5,334 nt of DNA from ANME-2 cluster archaeon (GTDB lineage Archaea; Halobacteriota; Methanosarcinia; Methanosarcinales; Methanocomedenaceae): the NCBI GenBank assembly GCA_023544495.1, contig JAMJFV010000136.1, forward strand, positions 1 through 5,334, in the 5' to 3' direction. The notes beneath the pieces were generated by a model. That model made no database searches. It was not told the DNA's origin and saw only the letters and a program-made list of their open reading frames with translations. Shown here piece after piece: positions 1-5,334 of this stretch. Both the position numbers and the translations under genes were made by a program. The first letter of the stretch is position 1. Every line of letters starts with the position of its first letter.

Positions 1-295
1 GGGATGACGCTGATAATATTTCCTTGGCTGAGAGCAATACAATGAGTGCAATGACCGCAAGTACACCGTACTCAGGAAGTCCCATATTGGTTGTCATGGA
101 TATAGCGCTGACTGTTGCAGAAGATGAAGCTGCAGCACTTGTGGTAGAACTTGCAAGGGTAGATGATACTGTACTTGCTGTAGTACTTGCCAGTGTAGAT
201 GAAACGACTGCGCTGGTCGTAGCAGCTGACACAGTTGTAGCTGATACGGTTGTAGCTGCTGACACGGTTGTTGATGAAATTACACTGGTAAGCAT
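1..295 (-). CDS. Ser/Thr/Ala-rich small membrane protein, 3' end cut by the window edge
   Basis: An open frame of 98 codons starts at ATG 295-293 and runs off the left edge without a stop. An in-frame TAG at 304-302 makes this ATG the most upstream start, and GTGAT lies 8 nt before it as a Shine-Dalgarno-like match. Residues 1-70 are almost entirely Ser, Thr, Ala and Val: 40 of 70 are Ser or Thr, and none is charged. This part holds TTVSA-type repeats (residues 9-29) and two copies of a 12-residue VSSTLAS-type unit (31-54). A short linker with Leu-Pro-Glu-Tyr (73-76) leads into a hydrophobic segment at about 77-89, then Lys-Glu and a polar run to the edge. There is no classical signal peptide. 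The layout suggests an extracytoplasmic, perhaps O-glycosylated, Ser/Thr stalk held by a membrane helix, but that is inference. The family is not securely recognised. The plus-strand frame over the same bases also encodes low-complexity sequence and is judged a shadow. Confidence 0.7.
   Translation of the reverse strand, partial: MLTSVISSTTVSAATTVSATTVSAATTSAVVSSTLASTTASTVSSTLASSTTSAAASSSATVSAISMTTNMGLPEYGVLAVIALIVLLSAKEILSASS
134..205 (-). repeat. Two tandem copies of a 36-bp coding repeat
   Basis: Residues 31-42 and 43-54 of the Ser/Thr-rich protein are near copies sharing VSSTLAS at the start. About 28 of 36 bases match between the two DNA copies, with most differences at third codon positions. 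This fits an old in-frame duplication kept under selection for protein composition. Confidence 0.6.
209..271 (-). repeat. Short degenerate TTVSA coding repeats
   Basis: Residues 9-29 of the Ser/Thr-rich protein contain three TTVSA units, some followed by an extra Ala, and a degenerate fourth unit (TTSA). At DNA level the core is ACAACCGTGTCAGC with small changes, spaced 18, 15 and 18 bp apart, so always in frame. Confidence 0.6.
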
Positions 296-480
296 TTTTT
301 CCTATCACTCTGTAAATGTTAATTCCAGGAATGAAATATGTGTTTTTGGCAATTAAATAATGTAATATAATAACTCTAATATATTATATCACCATTCATT
401 TATTAACTTAACCCGACAATTAGATATAAGTGTTTCTCAATAAATACAAATCCCCATCATAACGTTTATAAAAGTTTAAC
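296..480. promoter_or_regulatory. AT-rich divergent intergenic promoter region
   Basis: This 185-bp gap separates two divergent genes and is clearly richer in A and T than the flanking genes, so promoters for both should lie here. For the minus-strand gene, TATA-like candidates lie in 377-389 and 351-370. For the plus-strand ABC operon the better-placed candidate is GATATAAG at 423-430, which would give a leader of about 30 nt. A perfect palindromic TTTATAAA at 465-472 is the best match to an archaeal TATA box, but it sits only 8 nt before the ATG at 481, too close for a plus-strand transcript that includes the start codon. No Shine-Dalgarno site precedes 481. The exact boxes are uncertain. 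Confidence 0.5.
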
Positions 481-1152
481 ATGAGCATCATACAAGCCCG
501 TAATGTCACAAAACAGTACAAGATTGACGACATCACCATCAAAGCTCTCTCTGATATAAACCTGGAAATTGAAGCAGGTGAGTTCGTCGCTATCAAAGGA
601 CCCAGCGGTTCAGGTAAGTCCACACTATTACACGTACTTGGCTGTGTGGACCGCCCGAGTAGCGGCGATATTTTTATAAATCACAGGAACACCTCAAACC
701 TGTCAGCCGGAGACCTGGTCAAGCTCAGGCTCATGCAGATCGGGTTCGTATTTCAGCAGTTCTACCTGCTTCCCGCACTTACTGCCTTTGAAAATGTAGA
801 ACTTCCCATGCGTGAAGCCTGGATGCCAAAAAAAGAGCGCAAAAAGCGGACCCTGGACCTGTTAGGTTTAATGGGTCTGGCAGACCGCGCCAGGCACATG
901 CCCTCCCAGCTCAGCGGCGGGGAACAGCAAAGAGTGGCCATTGCCAGGGCACTTGCAAACAACCCTGCTATAATCGTTGCAGACGAACCTACAGGAGAAC
1001 TAGACTCAACCAATGGCGAGCGCATCCTGGAAATATTCGAATCCATAAACCAGAAATCAGGGCAGACCATATTAGTAGTAAGCCATGATGAGTATGTAAC
1101 GTCCAGGGCTCACAGGATAATCCATCTCAAAGACGGGAGAATCGTAGAGTGA
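481..1152 (+). CDS. ABC transporter ATP-binding protein, LolD/MacB type
   Basis: This 223-residue protein is a complete single ABC ATPase of usual length for the LolD/MacB (ABC type 3) group. It carries Walker A GPSGSGKST at 40-48, the Q-loop Gln92 in FVFQQFYLLP (89-98), the signature LSGGEQQR at 144-151, Walker B IIVADEP at 164-170 with catalytic Glu169, a D-loop GELDS (172-176) and the switch His202. It hydrolyses ATP at the cytoplasmic face to drive the permease encoded next to it; the two genes overlap by 4 nt and should be cotranslated. The ATG at 481 is chosen because the family consensus starts right there (residues 3-13) and an in-frame TAA lies at 469-471. No Shine-Dalgarno site is visible. 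The substrate is unknown: this group serves lipoprotein release, peptide or drug export and envelope remodelling. Family assignment is firm, function is not. Confidence 0.95.
   Translation: MSIIQARNVTKQYKIDDITIKALSDINLEIEAGEFVAIKGPSGSGKSTLLHVLGCVDRPSSGDIFINHRNTSNLSAGDLVKLRLMQIGFVFQQFYLLPALTAFENVELPMREAWMPKKERKKRTLDLLGLMGLADRARHMPSQLSGGEQQRVAIARALANNPAIIVADEPTGELDSTNGERILEIFESINQKSGQTILVVSHDEYVTSRAHRIIHLKDGRIVE
1135..1140 (+). promoter_or_regulatory. Ribosome binding site supporting the GTG start of the permease
   Basis: GGGAGA lies inside the end of the ATPase gene, 8 nt before the GTG at 1149. It favours this GTG over the in-frame ATG at 1164 (residue 6). The start codon overlaps the ATPase stop as GTGA, an arrangement typical of translational coupling. 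Confidence 0.5.
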
Positions 1153-2318
1153 CATACCTGAAAATGGCAATACGAAATCTTTACCGCCGCCGTTCACGCA
1201 CTGTTTTCACTATTGTTGCCATTGGCATGACAGTATCCATGATGGTCCTGCTCATATCTGTCAGTCTGGGATTGAAAGAATCCAGTGTTTCCACCGGTTC
1301 CATTGACTTCTGGGTAGTACCTGCAGATTCTGACATCCTTGACCCGATAACCGGATCAGGCCAGATAATGCTGGGTGATGTACACAATGGATTGGAAACC
1401 CTGCTCAATGACCCATCAGTGAAAGGTGCAAGTCCGGTCATGAACAGGATAGCATATGCCAGGTCAGATAACAGTAACCAGATTAACGTGGTCCTGGCAG
1501 TGGGTGTGGTTCCGGGTGCCATTGATGTCATGCCGGCCTCGATTGAAGGTTTTACGAAAGGAGATCCCTATTTCTCTGATGGGGAATGGACTGCAGAAGC
1601 TGTGATTAACAGGCAGATGGCCGACCTGCTGGGCATTACTATTGGTGATGCGTTATACATTAACATCTCCTCAAACGGTCTTGCCACTTCGACACCCTTC
1701 AAGGTCATGAATATCGTGGACACGGTAGAATACTCCAATTACCCGGGTGTGGTCCTGCATTTATCTGAACTCCAGAAGATCACCGGTCACCTTGAACATG
1801 ACAGGGCAGACCAGATAGTGGTGGACGGGCCTGGTGCGGGACCGCTGCTCAGGTTAATGTACCCACAACATCTTGTCCTGACAGGTACCGAATATGTGGG
1901 CCACAGGATAATCAGTGACAAACGCATCCTGCCTACCGCTGCTGCATCCTCGCTAATATCCTTTGTACTGGGAATACTGTTCATAGGCACCACAATGGTA
2001 ATGTCCATCAGTGAAAGAGAAGGGGATATTGCTGTAATGAAAGCTATAGGTATTTCAAGACTTTCCATTCTCCTTGAAGTGTTCTGCGAATCACTGCTCA
2101 TCTCCACCGCGGGCGGTTTAGCAGGTGTGATATTCACCCTTGCCGGAAAGGTTTTGCTGAATTTCGCACTGTTACGATTCACAGGAATCGATGTCAGTCC
2201 TGTTACCGAACTCCCGCTGCTGGTCGGTGGATTTGCTGTGGCGGTAGGTGCAGGCATATTCACAGGGCTGCTGGCAGCCGTGCTCATGAAACAACCGGAC
2301 ATATCCAGGGTATTCTGA
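1149..2318 (+). CDS. ABC transporter permease, FtsX/MacB type
   Basis: This 389-residue permease has the MacB/LolC layout. A basic N-terminus (RRRSR, 13-17) precedes membrane helix 1 (about 18-40). A large extracytoplasmic domain (about 45-260) follows, then three more helices at about 263-285, 308-331 and 355-380. The cytoplasmic loop after helix 2 has EREGDIAVMKAIGIS (289-303), the ER-x-x-[DE]-I-x-x-x-KA-x-G motif of FtsX-family permeases that contacts the ATPase. The GTG start overlaps the ATPase stop by 4 nt. Four-helix permeases of this kind act as homodimers and usually do mechanical work on an extracytoplasmic substrate rather than forming a classic channel. No second permease or adaptor protein is encoded nearby, which fits a homodimer. 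Only one Cys (313) is present, so the outer domain has no disulfides. The substrate is unknown. The gene ends 62 bp before the convergent paaK. Confidence 0.92.
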   Translation: MTYLKMAIRNLYRRRSRTVFTIVAIGMTVSMMVLLISVSLGLKESSVSTGSIDFWVVPADSDILDPITGSGQIMLGDVHNGLETLLNDPSVKGASPVMNRIAYARSDNSNQINVVLAVGVVPGAIDVMPASIEGFTKGDPYFSDGEWTAEAVINRQMADLLGITIGDALYINISSNGLATSTPFKVMNIVDTVEYSNYPGVVLHLSELQKITGHLEHDRADQIVVDGPGAGPLLRLMYPQHLVLTGTEYVGHRIISDKRILPTAAASSLISFVLGILFIGTTMVMSISEREGDIAVMKAIGISRLSILLEVFCESLLISTAGGLAGVIFTLAGKVLLNFALLRFTGIDVSPVTELPLLVGGFAVAVGAGIFTGLLAAVLMKQPDISRVF

Positions 2319-2346
2319 TATTGTTCCTGATACCTGCCGGATTCAA

Positions 2347-2402
2347 CATTCCTTTCTCAGGTCACCATTCCTTTCTCAGGTCACCATTCCTTTCTCAGGT
2401 CA
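2347..2402. repeat. 19-bp direct repeat, three tandem copies, at the 3' end of paaK
   Basis: The unit CATTCCTTTCTCAGGTCAC (plus strand) occurs at 2347-2365 and 2366-2384, and its first 18 bases again at 2385-2402, with no mismatch. Read on the minus strand, the innermost copy encodes the last six residues of PaaK (DLRKEW), and the TGA stop at 2383-2381 comes from the next copy. The other copies lie past the stop, in the convergent gap. The unit is not a multiple of 3, so later copies are out of frame. A recent slippage duplication is the simplest reading. Confidence 0.9.
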
Positions 2403-3676
2403 ATTATCCTCCGGGCCTTGCCCGCAGTCCTTGGGATGGTACCCCGCTCTACCAGTTCCACTACCGTCCTGAGATTAAGCACGGTTCTAAGTTTTTCTTC
2501 AACATTGCACCTGAGATTTTCAAGGTCTTTAAGCTCACCGGTGAAGCCCCGGTCAGTCAGTTCCACCCTGATATGCATCTCATCCAGCTTGTGACGCTTG
2601 CGGTCAATGACCACCTGGAACTGGTCGCCAACTTCGGGAATGTTCATGAGCACCCCTTCTATCTGGGACGGGAATACGTTAATACCACGCACGATGAGCA
2701 TATCATCAGCCCTGCCTACCACTTTTTCAAGTATAGTATGGGTGCGCCCGCACGGGCATTCATCTTCCCTGATCATGGTAATGTCACCTGTGCGGTAGCG
2801 TATCAATGGCATGGCCTCCTTGGTAAGCGATGTCAATACCAGTTCGCCCCTCTCGCCCGGGGCTACGACCTCTCCGTCCCTGTCCAGCACCTCGACCAGG
2901 AAATGGTCATCCCAGATATGCAGGCCGTCCTTTTCCTGGCATTCAAAAGCAACGCCGGGACCGAACATCTCGGACAGGCCGTAAGAATCATACGCATTGA
3001 TGCCCAGTGTCTCTTCCAGTTCCCTCCTGGTATTGGCAGACCAGGGTTCAGCACCGAAACAGCCGATCCTCAGGGACAGGAGGTCCACCAGATCATGTTC
3101 CCGGGCGGTCTCTGTCAGATACAGGGCATAGGAAGGTGTACAGTGCAGGGCAGTGACACCGAAATCTATCATCATCTCAAGCTGGTGTTTGGTATTGCCC
3201 GTACCGCTGGGTACTGCAATTGCACCGATCCGCTCAATCCCGAAATGGATGCCAAGTCCCCCTGTGAACAGGCCGTAATTGACTGCGTTTTGGAACACAT
3301 CATCTGGTCCGAGACCTACCATGGTGAAATTGCGTGCCATCAGGTCGCTCCAGGTCCCGATATCCCCGGCCGTATAACCCACCACTGTGGATTTCCCGCT
3401 GGTACCGCTGGATGCATGCAGACGCACCACGTCACGCATGGATGTGGCGAACATGCCAAAGGGGTAATTCTCACGCAGGTCGGTCTTTTTGGTGGTTGGA
3501 AGTCTGGCTATATCTTCCAGATCGGTGATGTCTTGCGGCCTTACATTCCCAAATCCCTGCCGGTAAAAAGGTACATGGTCATAAACATTCTTTACGACAT
3601 TTTTCAGCCGTTTTAATTGCAGTGCCCTGATATCACTTCGATGCATTTTTTCATACTTGGGCTGCCAGTATTTCAT
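2381..3676 (-). CDS. paaK: Phenylacetate-CoA ligase family enzyme (PaaK-like, adenylate-forming)
   Basis: This 431-residue protein has the full PaaK length. It shows the family N-terminus (YWxxxxExM, then PFYR at 36-39), the ATP-binding loop SSGTSGK (89-95), SYGLSEMFGPG (231-241), RYRTGD (293-298) and GRADDMLIVRGINVFP (321-336). The C-terminal lid domain has a likely catalytic Lys420 in RTAGKARR. The enzyme should convert an aryl acid such as phenylacetate to its CoA thioester through an acyl-adenylate, in the cytoplasm. Cys246, His253, Cys307 and Cys309 look like a zinc site. No other phenylacetate-degradation gene is nearby, so in an archaeon of this kind it more likely salvages aryl acids with an indolepyruvate-type oxidoreductase encoded elsewhere; this is inference. 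Coenzyme F390 synthetase is a homologue and the main alternative. The ATG at 3676 has no Shine-Dalgarno site. The last codons lie in a 19-bp tandem repeat. Confidence 0.9.
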   Translation of the reverse strand: MKYWQPKYEKMHRSDIRALQLKRLKNVVKNVYDHVPFYRQGFGNVRPQDITDLEDIARLPTTKKTDLRENYPFGMFATSMRDVVRLHASSGTSGKSTVVGYTAGDIGTWSDLMARNFTMVGLGPDDVFQNAVNYGLFTGGLGIHFGIERIGAIAVPSGTGNTKHQLEMMIDFGVTALHCTPSYALYLTETAREHDLVDLLSLRIGCFGAEPWSANTRRELEETLGINAYDSYGLSEMFGPGVAFECQEKDGLHIWDDHFLVEVLDRDGEVVAPGERGELVLTSLTKEAMPLIRYRTGDITMIREDECPCGRTHTILEKVVGRADDMLIVRGINVFPSQIEGVLMNIPEVGDQFQVVIDRKRHKLDEMHIRVELTDRGFTGELKDLENLRCNVEEKLRTVLNLRTVVELVERGTIPRTAGKARRIIDLRKEW

Positions 3677-3700
3677 ATAAACTTCATCGTATCTGTTGAG

Positions 3701-3713
3701 TTAAAGTATTTTT
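3701..3713 (-). promoter_or_regulatory. Possible TATA-like promoter of paaK
   Basis: On the minus strand AAAAATACTTTAA is centred about 30 nt before the paaK ATG. With the usual archaeal TATA-to-start distance this would give a leaderless or nearly leaderless transcript, which agrees with the missing Shine-Dalgarno site. The sequence is only a loose match to a TATA box. Confidence 0.25.
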
Positions 3714-3750
3714 CATTTCAGATGAAGGAATACCGTGACCTGCCGTAAAT

Positions 3751-4533
3751 TCAGAGCAGTAACCTGGAAAATATGAGCAGGCTCACACATATTAACAGCA
3801 CTGAAATATAAAGCTTCAGATGAGCAGCATTCATATCCTTTATAATCCTGGGTCCTATCTGTCCGCCTATAACCACTGACGGGAAAACGAATACCAGGAT
3901 ACTGGACAAAATGTTGGTGTTATCTGTCAATACGCCTATGAATTCATGGTTCATCCTTGTCAGGGCAGCAATAACATTCACGATAAATATGATAACGGTG
4001 GCCGAACCTATCACTTCAGACGGATGGCGGACCTTTTCGTGGTTCCACATTCCCGGCACTATCAACTTGCCCAGGCCTGTTGCAATGAGTCCCTTCATGA
4101 ACCCGGCCAAAAATCCGATACCCCGGAAAACCTTATCATGCCTGATCTGTGCTTTTGGGGATGAGATGCAGGACTTGAGCATATAGCTTCCGTATATGAG
4201 GATGAATGAACCAAAAGTGAATACCAGGACTTCACCATTGACATAGGAGGTTAACAAAGCCCCCAGAACAGCACCCGGTACTGTGGGAATAAGGTACTGC
4301 CTGACCAGGTACCAGTTCACAGTCCCCTGGTAAATGTTTCTCACTACTCCGCTTCCGAACCCGAATATCATGGTAATAAGTGCCAGCCAGAACGTGATAC
4401 GAGGGTCCAGTTTTACACAGATAAGATATACTGGTATCCAGAAATTAGCGCCTGAGATACCTGCCGACATTGCAAGAGTGGCAATGACCAGACCCGCAGG
4501 GAAGAGATACCAGTATGTGAGGTCGATGTTCAT
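3751..4533 (-). CDS. TauE/SafE-family membrane transporter (sulfite/sulfonate-type permease)
   Basis: This 260-residue protein is almost wholly hydrophobic, with about eight predicted membrane segments and an internal twofold pattern typical of TauE/SafE proteins. The first half has AGISGANFWIPVYL (24-37). The second half has GFMKGLIATGLGKLIVPGMW (144-163), then HPSEVIGSAT (170-179) and another helix. The hydrophilic loop at about 120-137 separates the halves. Members move small anions such as sulfite, sulfoacetate or other organosulfur compounds across the cytoplasmic membrane, but substrate varies and cannot be read here. The ATG at 4533 is the first start after an in-frame TAA at 4551-4549. 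It has no close Shine-Dalgarno site: GAGGAGA lies about 27 nt upstream, over the endoQ stop. The gene begins 33 nt after endoQ on the same strand and may be cotranscribed with it. Assignment to the family is firm, the transported compound is not. Confidence 0.87.
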   Translation of the reverse strand: MNIDLTYWYLFPAGLVIATLAMSAGISGANFWIPVYLICVKLDPRITFWLALITMIFGFGSGVVRNIYQGTVNWYLVRQYLIPTVPGAVLGALLTSYVNGEVLVFTFGSFILIYGSYMLKSCISSPKAQIRHDKVFRGIGFLAGFMKGLIATGLGKLIVPGMWNHEKVRHPSEVIGSATVIIFIVNVIAALTRMNHEFIGVLTDNTNILSSILVFVFPSVVIGGQIGPRIIKDMNAAHLKLYISVLLICVSLLIFSRLLL

Positions 4534-4544
4534 AGGAAAGCCTT

Positions 4545-4560
4545 GTTCTTATGTTCTTAT
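4545..4560 (-). repeat. ATAAGAAC octamer, two tandem copies, between endoQ and the TauE gene
   Basis: Two perfect copies of ATAAGAAC (minus strand) fill half of the 33-nt gap between the endoQ stop and the ATG of the TauE/SafE gene. They separate the GAGGAGA element (4567-4561) from that ATG. The run may be a small slippage product or a spacer; nothing shows a regulatory role. Confidence 0.45.
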
Positions 4561-4566
4561 TTCTCC

Positions 4567-5334
4567 TCAGAAATCGATCAGTGATCGCTGTGGCTGACCC
4601 TCGGCATGGGTTGTATTTTGGTCCTGTTCTGTTACCACAAACGAAGTCATGATTTCGTCATCCAGTTCCACTCTACCATACTGACCGCCACCGCCCGGTA
4701 TCACCCTGACCTTGCCTTCGCGGAACATGTTGACAGTATGTATCACCGCAGGCTCTATTCCCTCTATACCATCAAGTTCAGCATCCAGCAGCACGGTAAC
4801 CTCGCTACCGAACCTGTCCACCAGTATTTCCCATGCATCCCTGACCTTTTTGGTCGTGGTACTTTTGGTCCCCAGTGCCATCATGATGATCTCTGACAGC
4901 GGTACCAGGTGCAGGTAGGGCGGCCTGTGAGCAGGATGAGCATGGCTGTCTGCGAGTTCCTCCACCCGGTCACGTACACCTTTCTTAATGCGTCCGCCAC
5001 AGGTGCAGCGCCAGTTCTTCTCTATACTCTCCCCCAGGGTATAATGCCTGAAACAGCGAATACATGCAGATTCGTGGTATTTCCCTTCCTGGGGGAACAG
5101 TCCTACATTCATCACCGGACCCCGGCCATCCTGCCTGAGTATGGCTTTTTCAAGTTCACCAAATGTGATATCTTCCATCCGGAACCTGTTGAATTCCCGT
5201 GCCAGTTTATTGGGCCAGGGACTGTGGGCATCACTATTGGTCAGGAATGTCAGCCTGTGCAGTTCACTGATGCGGTCGGCCAGGTCAGTGTCAGCACTCA
5301 GTCCCAGTTCCACGAAACTGATATACGGTGCCAG
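4567..5334 (-). CDS. endoQ: Endonuclease Q (PHP-domain DNA repair nuclease), C-terminal 255 residues
   Basis: The frame is open from the right edge to TGA 4569-4567, so the N-terminal part is missing. Family members are roughly 400-430 residues, so the visible 255 are about 60 percent. A GTG at 5313 is internal, because the homologous segment continues upstream of it. In visible numbering, the end of the PHP metal-binding domain has NSDAH (33-37, Asp35 and His37 being likely ligands). Then come NVGLFPQEGKYH (76-87), a four-Cys zinc site (Cys91, Cys94, Cys110, Cys112), HRPPYLH (136-142) and a helical C-terminal domain with a Gly-rich GGGGQYG (214-220). The last seven residues, QRSLIDF, form a PCNA-interacting PIP-box. 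EndoQ cuts DNA 5' of deaminated bases (uracil, hypoxanthine) and abasic sites. It begins the minus-strand cluster with the TauE/SafE gene. Confidence 0.9.
   Translation of the reverse strand: MAPYISFVELGLSADTDLADRISELHRLTFLTNSDAHSPWPNKLAREFNRFRMEDITFGELEKAILRQDGRGPVMNVGLFPQEGKYHESACIRCFRHYTLGESIEKNWRCTCGGRIKKGVRDRVEELADSHAHPAHRPPYLHLVPLSEIIMMALGTKSTTTKKVRDAWEILVDRFGSEVTVLLDAELDGIEGIEPAVIHTVNMFREGKVRVIPGGGGQYGRVELDDEIMTSFVVTEQDQNTTHAEGQPQRSLIDF

Noticed and set aside
24..356. A 110-codon plus-strand frame over the left edge, rich in Val, Ala, Asp and Thr.
   Set aside because: The minus-strand frame there has a Shine-Dalgarno-like site, a coherent membrane helix and repeat divergence biased to third positions, none of which the plus frame offers. 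Its repetitive look mirrors the minus-strand repeats.
1787..2302. A 171-codon minus-strand frame antisense to the permease.
   Set aside because: It is the shadow of the region encoding the membrane helices and FtsX motif of the permease, with no family resemblance of its own.
2321..3616. A 431-codon open plus-strand frame lying antisense to paaK.
   Set aside because: Its translation has no recognisable domain and an odd composition rich in His, Pro and Cys. It overlaps a gene with every PaaK motif intact, and it starts inside the convergent gap. It is a by-product of the codon use of paaK.
3712..3726. A small inverted repeat (TTCAT, 5-nt loop, ATGAA) between the TauE/SafE gene and paaK, considered as a terminator.
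   Set aside because: The stem is only 5 AT-rich pairs and on the minus strand it is followed by A residues, not a T tract.
4575..4587. A perfect odd palindrome CGATCAGTGATCG inside the last codons of endoQ, considered as an operator.
   Set aside because: It falls within the conserved PIP-box codons, is short, and has no second copy in the window, so chance is the simpler explanation.
1..5334. CRISPR array, insertion sequence, tRNA/attachment site or defence island.
   Set aside because: The only tandem repeats are the coding repeats, the 19-bp triple and an octamer pair, none with spacers. No transposase, integrase, tRNA-like fold or terminal inverted repeats were seen.

Overview
The window looks like chromosomal DNA of a mesophilic methanogen-lineage archaeon, most plausibly Methanosarcinales or a related ANME group. 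That is an inference from gene content and style: an endonuclease Q (EndoQ) homologue with a C-terminal PCNA-binding motif, a two-gene MacB-type ABC transporter, an archaeal-looking PaaK, AT-rich TATA-like upstream regions and few Shine-Dalgarno sites. No rRNA, tRNA, transposase, integrase, CRISPR array or phage gene was seen.

Layout from left to right. Positions 1-295 (minus) hold most of a small Ser/Thr/Ala-rich protein ending in a membrane segment; it runs off the left edge and has no stop codon in the window. Positions 296-480 are an AT-rich divergent promoter region. Positions 481-2318 (plus) form a two-gene operon, an ABC ATPase and an FtsX/MacB-type permease, overlapping by 4 nt. After a 62-bp convergent gap, positions 2381-5334 (minus) carry three co-oriented genes. 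In transcription order these are the C-terminal 255 residues of EndoQ, a TauE/SafE-family membrane transporter 33 nt downstream, and a phenylacetate-CoA ligase-type enzyme (PaaK) 74 nt further on.

The ATPase and permease should form one transporter: the permease pairs with the ATPase and carries a large extracytoplasmic domain. Its substrate cannot be read from the sequence. The minus-strand genes look functionally unrelated (repair of deaminated DNA, anion export or import, aryl-acid activation). The endoQ-tauE spacing allows cotranscription, while paaK probably has its own promoter.

No convincing new multi-gene system is visible. The points most worth a second look are the edge-truncated Ser/Thr-rich protein with two kinds of internal repeat, a 19-bp triple tandem repeat that creates the stop codon of paaK, and the PIP-box at the extreme C-terminus of EndoQ.
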